From Haliscomenobacter sp033763495 (GTDB lineage Bacteria; Bacteroidota; Bacteroidia; Chitinophagales; Saprospiraceae), in contig NZ_JANRKL010000233.1 in assembly GCF_033763495.1 (NCBI RefSeq), forward strand, positions 1 through 64,000: a stretch of DNA of 64,000 bases, written 5' to 3'. Below are positions 1 to 7,622 of the stretch, piece after piece. How positions within the stretch are numbered: the stretch's first letter is position 1; each line of letters begins with the position of its first letter. The position numbers and the translations under genes are program-made. The notes under the pieces were generated by a model. The model saw only the letters and a program-made list of their open reading frames with translations, was not told the origin of the DNA and made no database searches.

Positions 1-96
1 CCCTGGCGGTTGTCCGGGGCTATTCTAAATTCAGTTGCTCCGCGATTGGATTGGTGCCCACTTATAGTTTTTCAATCATTCGGGGTGGCTTCTGTT

Positions 97-1431
97 TTAC
101 AACTTCCGATCCACCTCCTTGAACACAATCCCATACTGCTCCAACTCAGTCAGCACCGGCTCGTACACCTCCTTCATCACCGGAATTTGTACCCCGCGTG
201 ACTTGATTTTACCTTCCACCACCAATTTCACAAAAATGGCCATGGGCAATCCCACGGTTTGTGCCATGGCTGTTTCTTCTGCGTTTACCCCTTTTTGGGA
301 CATGGTGGAGGTGCGGAGGCGTTTTTCTCCTTTTTTCTCGTATTCGAATTCATGGTGCATCACCACCATGTCTTTGTCGGTAGGTTTGAGTTTCCATTTG
401 TCCCGCAGCAGATGCTCCAGGATCAGGGCTGGAGTAGCGTTGGGCAGTTTGATTTTTTTCTTGCTGAAGACGCCCAGCCATTCCAGTTTTTTCATGATCG
501 GCGAGGTGATGTCTTCATTCAACATCTGGGCAATCCGCTCTTTGACCGAACCACCGATGTGTTGATCCACGTAGGCATCCATCAATTCGTGGTAGGAGAT
601 TTCTCCGGAATGCAAAATTGGGAAGTCGGCATCGGTCAAACCAATCTGGATCAAAGCATCCCAAGCTTCACAGAATCCAGGGTAACGCAAAGTACCCCGT
701 AAAATATTGGGAATATCCCCCAAGCCGTAGGCCTCGCGGTACAAGAGTGAATCGCGGTTGGCATAAGCCTCCATTTTACCCACTTCAGGAATATCGATGG
801 TGCGGCATTCCTTGTACAAACGATGGTATGGCTGGTAACGCAAACGGCCATTCTCCAGGTATTGTGCCGTTCCTTGGCCTGCCAAAACCACGTTCCGAGG
901 GTTCCAGGTGATTTTGTAATGCCAGGGATTGTCGTCACTTTCGGGGGCAATCAGGCCACCTGTATAGGAGCGGAAGGCGGTGACTTTGCCGCCACTTTCT
1001 TTGATCTCATCGATGACCTTCATGGCGGACATATGGTCGATGCCAGGATCCAGCCCCATTTCACCCATAAAAATCAGTTCCCGATCGCGGGCTTCATCAC
1101 CCAGGCGGTACATCTCCTGCGAAACATACGATGCAGTGATCAGGTGCTTTTTGAGCTTTACACAGTCGTGTGCAACTTCGAGGTGTAAATGTGCGGGCAG
1201 TATAGAAACAACCACATCGGCGCGGCCAATCAGTTCACGGCGGTCATTGACCTTCATCACGTCCAACCATACCGCACGACCATTGGGGTGGTTTCTTACT
1301 TTTTTTTCGGCGTTCTCTAGCTGGGCATCCGCAACCGTAACGAACCAAGACCGCGCTGCGGCTTGTTCTAATACATATTTGATCAGTGAACTGGAAGAAA
1401 GTCCGGCTCCGATGATCAGAATGTTGTTCAT
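97..1431 (-). CDS. Saccharopine dehydrogenase family oxidoreductase
   Basis: A 444-residue NAD(P)-dependent oxidoreductase of the saccharopine dehydrogenase / lysine-ketoglutarate reductase type, which in lysine breakdown splits saccharopine into glutamate and aminoadipate semialdehyde. The N-terminus carries a Rossmann dinucleotide-binding strand and loop (IIGAGLSSSSL, residues 5-15), and the middle has the family signature GLDPGIDHMSAM. I chose the ATG at 1431 because the Rossmann strand starts there. The open frame continues upstream to 1626, but that extension would overlap the divergent cytidine deaminase gene and has no domain. The gene is divergent from cdd across 65 bp. Family assignment is strong; lysine as the substrate is inferred from the family. 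Confidence 0.85.
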   Translation of the reverse strand: MNNILIIGAGLSSSSLIKYVLEQAAARSWFVTVADAQLENAEKKVRNHPNGRAVWLDVMKVNDRRELIGRADVVVSILPAHLHLEVAHDCVKLKKHLITASYVSQEMYRLGDEARDRELIFMGEMGLDPGIDHMSAMKVIDEIKESGGKVTAFRSYTGGLIAPESDDNPWHYKITWNPRNVVLAGQGTAQYLENGRLRYQPYHRLYKECRTIDIPEVGKMEAYANRDSLLYREAYGLGDIPNILRGTLRYPGFCEAWDALIQIGLTDADFPILHSGEISYHELMDAYVDQHIGGSVKERIAQMLNEDITSPIMKKLEWLGVFSKKKIKLPNATPALILEHLLRDKWKLKPTDKDMVVMHHEFEYEKKGEKRLRTSTMSQKGVNAEETAMAQTVGLPMAIFVKLVVEGKIKSRGVQIPVMKEVYEPVLTELEQYGIVFKEVDRKL

Positions 1432-1496
1432 ATGGTATATTTTTGAACTAAGGGCATGTTTGTTTTGGCATACCCTGATGTAAACCAATTGCGCTG

Positions 1497-1970
1497 ATGG
1501 TAGAGTTGAAATTGCAAGTGGACTATCGTTGTTATGCAGAAACGACAGAACTTCCATTAGAGTATCAAGAGTTGTTGGACTGTGCAAAAAAAGCGTTGGA
1601 CCTCTCGTATTCGCCGTATTCTTCATTCAAAGTAGGTGCAGCTATTTTACTGGAGGATGGAACCCGGGTGCCGGGTGCCAACCAGGAAAATGCGTCCTAC
1701 CCACTTTGTTTGTGCGCCGAGCGAAATGCCTTAGCCGTGGCAAATATACAGTATCCTTCCAGAAAAATGGTAGCAATGGCCGTTGTTGCTGCAAAAGATG
1801 ACATTTTTGTTTCGCCTTGTGGGGCTTGCCGGCAGGTGATTTGGGAAAATGAGCAGCGAAATGGGGCTCCGATCACTATGCTGATTCAGGGGCCGGAGGG
1901 GAAGATTTATCGTTTTAAGTCGATCGGGGATTTGTTGCCTTTTGGGTTTAGTGGGACGGATTTAGAATGA
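1497..1970 (+). CDS. cdd: Cytidine deaminase
   Basis: A 157-residue zinc-dependent cytidine deaminase that converts cytidine or deoxycytidine to the uridine form in pyrimidine salvage. The zinc and catalytic motifs are intact: C73-A-E75 supplies one ligand and the catalytic glutamate, and P107-C-G-A-C111 supplies the other two cysteines. FKVGAA (44-49) and NQENASYP (62-69) form the substrate pocket. The length is close to that of homotetrameric bacterial enzymes, with a roughly 20-residue N-terminal extension. A TATTTTTG box at 1438-1445, about 50 bp upstream, resembles the Bacteroidota -7 element. A small CCTGC-TTC-GCAGG hairpin follows the stop. Confidence 0.93.
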   Translation: MVELKLQVDYRCYAETTELPLEYQELLDCAKKALDLSYSPYSSFKVGAAILLEDGTRVPGANQENASYPLCLCAERNALAVANIQYPSRKMVAMAVVAAKDDIFVSPCGACRQVIWENEQRNGAPITMLIQGPEGKIYRFKSIGDLLPFGFSGTDLE

Positions 1971-1977
1971 GCAAGGT

Positions 1978-2050
1978 CCTGCTTCGCAGGGATGTTTTTC
2001 TTTTTCACCACCTTAGACACCAAAGTTCACCTGAGGTGGCACCTTAAGTA
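1978..2050. repeat. Degenerate 3'-end hairpin element
   Basis: Directly after the cytidine deaminase gene lies a perfect 5-bp stem CCTGC/GCAGG with loop TTC (1978-1990). It is followed by a pyrimidine run and one arm-like stretch, TTTTTCACCACCTTAGACACC, whose beginning matches the arms of the hairpins at 26741, 33490 and 16081. The opposite arm is only partly present (ACCTGAGGTGGCACCTTAAG). I read it as a decayed member of that family, possibly still a terminator. Confidence 0.45.
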
Positions 2051-2148
2051 TTTGAGTATTAACATTAAGTCTGGGTTAAATTTCGGCAAAAGTATAAAAG
2101 TAGATGCGCTAATTCGTACGTTTGCGACATACAAATTAAAACCTTGAA

Positions 2149-2478
2149 ATGCACGCCAAAACCGCTGAATTTCCAGCTGAATTACAAGAACTGGCTCAAG
2201 TAGCCAAGCTCCTCTCCCACCCTGCGCGCATTGCCATCATCAAGTTACTGGCTTCGCAAAAAACGTGCATTTCAGGCGACATTGCCAATGAGTTGCCGCT
2301 GAGCCGTGCTACAGTATGCCAGCATTTGCAGGAGTTGAAAAATGCGGGGCTGATCAAGGGAGAAATCAGTGGTTTAAATGTGAATTATTGTTTGAACACG
2401 GAGAAATGGCGAGCGATTAAAGGTCAATTTGAAGCCTTGTTTGCCCTGACCATTCACGACATCAACTGCAATTGTTAA
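2149..2478 (+). CDS. arsR: ArsR-family arsenic-responsive repressor
   Basis: A 109-residue winged-helix repressor of the ArsR/SmtB type, first gene of an arsenic operon. It carries a recognition helix LSRATVCQHLQELKNAGLI (51-69) and the typical N-terminal HPARIAIIKLL helix. Cysteines at 40, 57 and 81, and the C-terminal pair C107/C109, could bind arsenite. None lies in the classical ELCVCDL arrangement, so the sensing site is probably built differently. arsC starts 19 bp after its stop. A TACGTTTG box at 2117-2124 resembles a -7 promoter element, and the overlapping ATTCGTACG sequence could be an operator, but neither is certain. Confidence 0.88.
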   Translation: MHAKTAEFPAELQELAQVAKLLSHPARIAIIKLLASQKTCISGDIANELPLSRATVCQHLQELKNAGLIKGEISGLNVNYCLNTEKWRAIKGQFEALFALTIHDINCNC

Positions 2479-2497
2479 ACTTTTTATACCCACCAAA

Positions 2498-2923
2498 ATG
2501 AGTCACAAAAACGTCCTTGTTCTTTGCACCGGCAATTCCTGCCGCAGCCAGATTGCCCATGGTTATTTGGAACATTTCACCGATGGCCGCAAGGTAAAAG
2601 TGTACAGCGCCGGGGTAGAAACCCACGGCGTTAATCCCCGGGCCATCGCCACCATGCAGGAAGATGGCATCGACATCAGCCAGCATACCTCCAACAACGT
2701 CAACGAATACCTGGACGTAGATTTTGACTACGTGATCACGGTGTGCGACAATGCCAACGAGCGTTGCCCTATTTTTCCAGGCAAAGCGCAAAAGTTTCAC
2801 CACAATTTTCCCGATCCGGCCAAGGCGATTGGAACGGAGGAAGAAATCATGCAGCAATTTCGGGAAGTGCGGGAGATGATCAAATCGTATTTTGGGGATT
2901 TTGCTAAAGAGTACCTTCAATAA
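2498..2923 (+). CDS. arsC: Arsenate reductase, low-molecular-weight phosphatase type
   Basis: A 141-residue arsenate reductase with the LMW protein tyrosine phosphatase fold, reducing arsenate to arsenite for export. The P-loop is C10-TGNSC-R16 (CX5R) and the acid loop is FPDPAKA with D106. C83 and C90 (TVCDNANERC) match the Cys82/Cys89 shuttle pair of the thioredoxin-coupled enzyme of plasmid pI258, so thioredoxin is the likely electron donor. It is co-transcribed with arsR (19 bp gap), and acr3 follows. The key residues are visible, so the call is strong. Confidence 0.93.
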   Translation: MSHKNVLVLCTGNSCRSQIAHGYLEHFTDGRKVKVYSAGVETHGVNPRAIATMQEDGIDISQHTSNNVNEYLDVDFDYVITVCDNANERCPIFPGKAQKFHHNFPDPAKAIGTEEEIMQQFREVREMIKSYFGDFAKEYLQ

Positions 2924-3056
2924 ATCCGTGCTTCTTTAACCTTAAGAATGGCTCTTATCCATGCCCAATGTCTATTTATCAAACAAGGATTTATAGCTCA
3001 AATGCATCTATAATCTTGATGTGATTGGTGCCAAACCTCAAATCAAACCACACACT

Positions 3057-4124
3057 ATGTCTGCCAACGACTGTGCACCCGCGCACGAACGCAAAAAGCT
3101 GAGTTTCCTCGACCAATACCTCACCTTGTGGATCTTCCTGGCGATGGGTATTGGAGTAGGAATTGGCTACTTTTTTCCCTCTTCTGCCAACTTTATTAAT
3201 TCTTTTTCATCCGGCACTACCAATATCCCGCTGGCCATTGGCTTGATCCTAATGATGTATCCACCGCTAGCCAAGGTGCGGTATGAAAAAATGGGGGAAG
3301 TATTTCGCAATACCAAAATCTTGACCGCCTCGCTGCTCCTGAACTGGGTAATTGGTCCTATGCTGATGTTCCTGCTGGCGATTACTTTTTTGCGCAATCA
3401 GCCAGAATACATGATCGGGTTGATCCTGATCGGGCTGGCCCGGTGTATTGCGATGGTGATTGTGTGGAACGAGCTGGCTGAAGGCAACCGCGAGTACGCC
3501 GCGGGTTTGGTGGCCTTGAACAGCATCTTCCAAGTGCTGCTCTACAGCGTGTACGCCTATTTTTTCATCACCATTTTGCCCCCCATCTTTGGCCTGAAGG
3601 GTTTGGAAGTCAACATCACCATCGCCCAAATTGCGGAAAGTGTGGCCATTTACCTGGGTATTCCTTTCCTGCTTGGAGTCATCAGTCGTTATTCCTTGAT
3701 CAAAATCAAAGGTGAGGATTGGTTTCAAAACAAGTTTGTGCCCTTCATTTCTCCCATCACCCTGATCGCGCTGCTTTTCACCATCGTGGTGATGTTCAGC
3801 CTCAAAGGAGAGCTGATTGTACAAATTCCCATGGATGTATTGCGCATTGCGGTACCGCTGGTCATTTACTTTGCCATCATGTTTTTGTTGAGTTTTTTCA
3901 TCGGCAAAGCCTTTGGTGCGGATTATTCCAAAAACGCGTCAATTGCTTTTACCGCAGCTGGCAACAACTTTGAGTTGGCCATAGCAGTGGCCATTGGGGT
4001 GTTTGGCATCAACAGTGGTCAAGCCTTTGTGGGGGTAATTGGGCCATTGGTGGAAGTGCCTGCGCTCATTGCCCTAGTGAATGTGGCATTTTGGTTGAGA
4101 AATAAATATTACAAGGCGGCATAG
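3057..4124 (+). CDS. acr3: ACR3-family arsenite efflux transporter
   Basis: A 355-residue inner-membrane permease with about ten transmembrane helices of the ACR3/BASS fold, exporting arsenite. It keeps the essential cysteine in GLARCIAMV (C130) and the conserved glutamate in GPLVEVP near the C-terminus, both typical of ACR3. I chose the ATG at 3057; a GTG at 3021 would add 12 unremarkable residues. It lies 133 bp after arsC in the same direction and completes an arsR-arsC-acr3 operon. That gap is long enough to hold a second promoter, though I see no clear one. Confidence 0.92.
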   Translation: MSANDCAPAHERKKLSFLDQYLTLWIFLAMGIGVGIGYFFPSSANFINSFSSGTTNIPLAIGLILMMYPPLAKVRYEKMGEVFRNTKILTASLLLNWVIGPMLMFLLAITFLRNQPEYMIGLILIGLARCIAMVIVWNELAEGNREYAAGLVALNSIFQVLLYSVYAYFFITILPPIFGLKGLEVNITIAQIAESVAIYLGIPFLLGVISRYSLIKIKGEDWFQNKFVPFISPITLIALLFTIVVMFSLKGELIVQIPMDVLRIAVPLVIYFAIMFLLSFFIGKAFGADYSKNASIAFTAAGNNFELAIAVAIGVFGINSGQAFVGVIGPLVEVPALIALVNVAFWLRNKYYKAA

Positions 4125-4285
4125 GGCAATTGTTTTATTTATCCTTTCTAGGGAGAATTTAAAAGGTTAAGGGATCATTTCTAATGCTGTTTGAAATCAA
4201 TTTCGCTATTGCATCCATCAACATCAAGTTTTTTTTTATTTTTGGATTCCATTAATTGGCGAAAACAGAAAGCACCTTAGGCCTT

Positions 4286-4729
4286 ATGGAAATTCTCAAC
4301 AGCATCAGCCCTTATTTATCCGTTCTTGCTGTGATAGGAACCTATTGCCTGATTATTTATTATGACCGTTCAAAAATGCCCGATCGGGTCAAAAAACGCG
4401 GCCTTAAAGCAGAAGGTACGGTTGTAGAAATCCGGCGAAATCCCGGCCCTATCTTTGGTTCCCAGGAAGGTGAGGGTTATGCTCCAGTTGTAGAATTTGA
4501 AACCAACTGGGGCAGTCACCGCCATCATTCCACCTTTTATCAGCAACCATGCCCATTTCAAGTGGGGCAAAAAGTACAGGTAGGGTATTATTTCTACAGG
4601 TCGATTCGGGAGGTGTTACTCGATGGCGAAGAAAATCAGCCTCAATCTCCCACTTTACTCATTTGGGGAATCTGTTTTTGTTTGCTGGGCTATCCTTTTG
4701 TCGTCATTAAATTGCTCGATTTGATATAG
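4286..4729 (+). CDS. DUF3592-like membrane protein
   Basis: A 147-residue protein with an N-terminal transmembrane helix (about 9-26), a soluble beta-rich middle and a C-terminal helix (about 123-143). The middle reads like DUF3592: a basic stretch, GTVVEIRR, a central YAPVVEF strand and a QKVQVGYYF strand. Function of this family is unknown. I prefer the ATG at 4286 over a TTG at 4256. It stands alone after the arsenic operon and is convergent with the molybdenum hydroxylase genes, with a hairpin between. Confidence 0.6.
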   Translation: MEILNSISPYLSVLAVIGTYCLIIYYDRSKMPDRVKKRGLKAEGTVVEIRRNPGPIFGSQEGEGYAPVVEFETNWGSHRHHSTFYQQPCPFQVGQKVQVGYYFYRSIREVLLDGEENQPQSPTLLIWGICFCLLGYPFVVIKLLDLI

Positions 4730-4743
4730 CTGTAAATCAGTGA

Positions 4744-4780
4744 ATGGCGAGTTCTCTCCAATAGAAAGAGAACCCGCCAT
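4744..4780. terminator. Bidirectional terminator hairpin
   Basis: Arms ATGGCGAGTTCTCT (4744-4757) and AGAGAACCCGCCAT (4767-4780) pair over 14 bp with one mismatch around a 9-base loop. It sits between the convergent genes ending at 4729 and 4787, so it could stop transcription from both sides. Confidence 0.65.
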
Positions 4781-4786
4781 GATATA

Positions 4787-7057
4787 TCACATCCCCAACT
4801 CCTGCTTATCACCCAAAAATGGCTGGTTGTACACCCGTTTCCCGGTCGCTTTGTACAGTGCGTTCGCAACTGCGCCAAAAATCGGCGGAAATGGTGGCTC
4901 ACCCATCCCAGTAGGATTGATTTCATTTTTCACAAAATGGACATCAATCGCCTTGGGTGCTTCACTCATGCGAATCATGCGGTAATTGTGGAAATTGGTT
5001 TTTTCTGGAGCTCCATTTTTGAAAGGCAATTCCCCAAAAAGTGCGTTACCGATACCATCAATCACTGCGCCCTCGGTCATATTGGCTGCAGCGTCGGGAT
5101 TGACCACGATGCCGCAATCAATGGCACTGGTTACTTTTTGGACCACTGGTTTGCCATCTTCTACCGTCAACTCGAGTACGTGGGCAGCATAGCTGCTGTG
5201 GCAAAAATAGGCAGCTACACCGCGGTGTACTTTCCCTTTTGGCTTGTTTGCCCAACCCGATTTGTCGCGGACCAGTTCCAATACCCCGGCATAACGATCT
5301 GCATCGTAGTCGTTGTTTTTGCCCACTGGGCTGGCCTTGGCTTTTCTCAACAATTCCAGGCGCATTTCGATCGGGTCCTTTTTCATCATTTCCGCCAACT
5401 CGTCCAGGAATGACTGCTCGGCAGCAGCAATAAAATTGGAGCGTGGTGCCCGGAAGGCGCCGATGGTAATGTTGGATTCGATGGACCACTCCTCAGCCAG
5501 GTAGTTGTCGATTGCACCTGCCGGGAAACGATTGGCGTGCAGTGGGCTTTCAGGAATCCCCCCCGCTTTCACGTGAAAAGCGAGCAAGTTGTTGTTTTTA
5601 TCCAGTGCAGCACGGTACGTGGCATAGTAGGCCGGACGGTAAACACCATTGGTCATGTCATCCTCCCGGGTGTACATCAACTTAACGGGCGCTTTAACCT
5701 GATGAGAGATGACCGCGGCCTCTACCATGTAGTGGCTGTAGGCCCGACGGCCAAAACCACCGCCCATGCGGGTCATTTCAATTTCGATGTTTTCGGCGGG
5801 TATCCCCAAACGTGCCGAGAGCGTCGGTTCAATCAGCCCTGGCGCCTGCAGTGGTCCGGCAACTTTCACTTTATCACCTTTGACATCGGCAAAAAAGTTC
5901 ATGGGCTCCATACAATTGTGGGCCAGATGGGGAGCTGAGTAACTCCGTTCCAACACTTTAGCTGCAGTTTTGAAAGCGGCCTCCGGGTCACCGTCTTTGC
6001 GGACCACTCTACCAGGCTTGCTGGCAAATTCTTTCATTTTGGCGAGGTGGTCTATTGAGTTTTCCAGGCCAGCGGGAACTTTCACCTGACTTTTGTTTCC
6101 ACCAAAGCCAGCTACCGTTTCGGTGTATGTTGCAAATGGTTCCCACTCAGCCTTAATCGCCTTTTTAGCATTCATCACTTCCCATGTAGAATTGCCAACA
6201 ATGGCGATCAGTTCGGGGAAAGCATTGGTGTCGAATGCGCCTTTTTCTTGGCCATCATCGTAGGTTTTGAAAGAAAATACATCCTTGATGCCCGGCATAC
6301 CCTTCACGGAAGCGTCGTTGAAGGATTTCAACTTCATGCCAAAAGCCGGTGGGTGCACAATCATGGCAATCAACATGCCATCTGCCTTGTAGTCCAGACC
6401 AAAGAGTGGTTTGCCCGTCACGATTTTTGGTCCTTCCACGTTTTTGTGCGAAGTGCCAATGATTTTGAAATCTTTAACCGCCTTTAATTTCACATCCTTT
6501 GGAACGGAAATTTGCGCGGCAGCCGCGGCCATTTCACCGTAAGTAGCCTTTTTGCCACTGCTGTGTTGCAAAACACTGTTGGCAGTAGTGATCTCCTCTA
6601 CTGGTACATTCCAGGCTTTGGCAGCGGCTTCGCGGAGCATCTGCCGACCAGTAGCTCCGGCTTTGCGCAGGGCGTCCCACTTGGAGGGAATGCCTCTACT
6701 GCCTCCGGTAAACTGGCCAAAAGCCGCATTGGGGAATTTGGCTGGGTCGTGCATGGCCATTTCCACTCGTACGTCTTTCCAGTCCACGTCCAATTCCTCC
6801 GCCACGATCATGGGCATGGAGGTCATCACGTTTTGTCCAAATTCAGGATTGGGAGTAAAAATTGTAACCAGGCCATTGTCGCCAATTTTCAGGAAGGCAT
6901 TGAAGTCGTACCATTCTTTGGGCAGAGCTAGGGAATCTTTGGCAGCAGCCAGGCTTTGTTTGGCCACCCAGTCAAATCCGATGACCATGCCACCGCCCGC
7001 GAAGAGCGTATTTTTGAGGAAAGAGCGTCTGCTCGATGCTATCTTTGTCTTTGTCAT
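4787..7057 (-). CDS. Molybdenum hydroxylase large subunit, IorB-like (copy 1)
   Basis: A 756-residue molybdopterin-binding subunit of the xanthine oxidase superfamily, closest in style to isoquinoline 1-oxidoreductase beta (IorB) and related periplasmic aldehyde oxidases. It begins with a twin-arginine signal (SRRSFLK, 9-15) and a hydrophobic stretch, so it is probably exported folded. The cofactor motif MGGGFGRR is at 431-438, AHNCMEPMN at 379-387, and GMGE at 717-720 places the probable catalytic glutamate at E720. It is the third gene of a minus-strand operon after a paralogous large subunit and the 2Fe-2S subunit, whose gene ends 11 bp upstream. The substrate is unknown. Confidence 0.88.
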   Translation of the reverse strand: MTKTKIASSRRSFLKNTLFAGGGMVIGFDWVAKQSLAAAKDSLALPKEWYDFNAFLKIGDNGLVTIFTPNPEFGQNVMTSMPMIVAEELDVDWKDVRVEMAMHDPAKFPNAAFGQFTGGSRGIPSKWDALRKAGATGRQMLREAAAKAWNVPVEEITTANSVLQHSSGKKATYGEMAAAAAQISVPKDVKLKAVKDFKIIGTSHKNVEGPKIVTGKPLFGLDYKADGMLIAMIVHPPAFGMKLKSFNDASVKGMPGIKDVFSFKTYDDGQEKGAFDTNAFPELIAIVGNSTWEVMNAKKAIKAEWEPFATYTETVAGFGGNKSQVKVPAGLENSIDHLAKMKEFASKPGRVVRKDGDPEAAFKTAAKVLERSYSAPHLAHNCMEPMNFFADVKGDKVKVAGPLQAPGLIEPTLSARLGIPAENIEIEMTRMGGGFGRRAYSHYMVEAAVISHQVKAPVKLMYTREDDMTNGVYRPAYYATYRAALDKNNNLLAFHVKAGGIPESPLHANRFPAGAIDNYLAEEWSIESNITIGAFRAPRSNFIAAAEQSFLDELAEMMKKDPIEMRLELLRKAKASPVGKNNDYDADRYAGVLELVRDKSGWANKPKGKVHRGVAAYFCHSSYAAHVLELTVEDGKPVVQKVTSAIDCGIVVNPDAAANMTEGAVIDGIGNALFGELPFKNGAPEKTNFHNYRMIRMSEAPKAIDVHFVKNEINPTGMGEPPFPPIFGAVANALYKATGKRVYNQPFLGDKQELGM

Positions 7058-7068
7058 TTTTTTAGATT

Positions 7069-7524
7069 TTAGGAACGCGCTGCGGTTTTGATCGCCGCCT
7101 TAATCCGGATATAGGTACCACAACGGCAAATGTTGCCGTGCATCGCTGCGTCAATTTCTTCGTCGCTGGGTTTGGGGTTGTTCTTCAACAAAGCGGCCGC
7201 GCTCATGATTTGTCCGGTTTGACAGTAACCGCACTGTGGCACATCGTGTTCAAGCCAAGCTTTTTGGACAGGGTGATCACCCTTTTCAGAAAGTCCCTCA
7301 ATGGTGGTAATCTTCTGATTGCCTATCTGCGCAACAGGCAGTGAACAAGAGCGCATGGCCACACCATCCAGGTGAATGGTACAGGCACCACACATCGCCA
7401 TGCCGCAGCCGTACTTGGTGCCCACCAGATTGAGGTGGTCTCGAAGTACCCAGAGGATGGGTGTAGTGGGGTCGACATCAACTTGATGCTTTTTCCCATT
7501 GATAGTCAGGTTATAAACTGCCAT
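7069..7524 (-). CDS. 2Fe-2S small subunit of molybdenum hydroxylase, IorA-like
   Basis: A 151-residue iron-sulfur subunit that carries electrons from the molybdenum site. The plant-type 2Fe-2S cluster ligands are C40, C45, C48 and C60. The second, helical cluster uses C98, C101, C133 and C135 (PQCGYCQTGQ and NICRCGTY). It has no export signal of its own, so it would have to leave the cytoplasm bound to a twin-arginine-tagged large subunit. It lies between two large-subunit genes in one operon (gaps of about 98 and 11 bp), and either could be its partner. Family assignment is firm. Confidence 0.92.
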   Translation of the reverse strand: MAVYNLTINGKKHQVDVDPTTPILWVLRDHLNLVGTKYGCGMAMCGACTIHLDGVAMRSCSLPVAQIGNQKITTIEGLSEKGDHPVQKAWLEHDVPQCGYCQTGQIMSAAALLKNNPKPSDEEIDAAMHGNICRCGTYIRIKAAIKTAARS

Positions 7525-7622
7525 GATATTAGGTTTGATTGAATGTACAAATTAAGAGGCTTCTGGCCTCGGAACATTATAAAAATCAAGTCAATTGTTA
7601 CAAAAATCAAAGGATTTGCCGA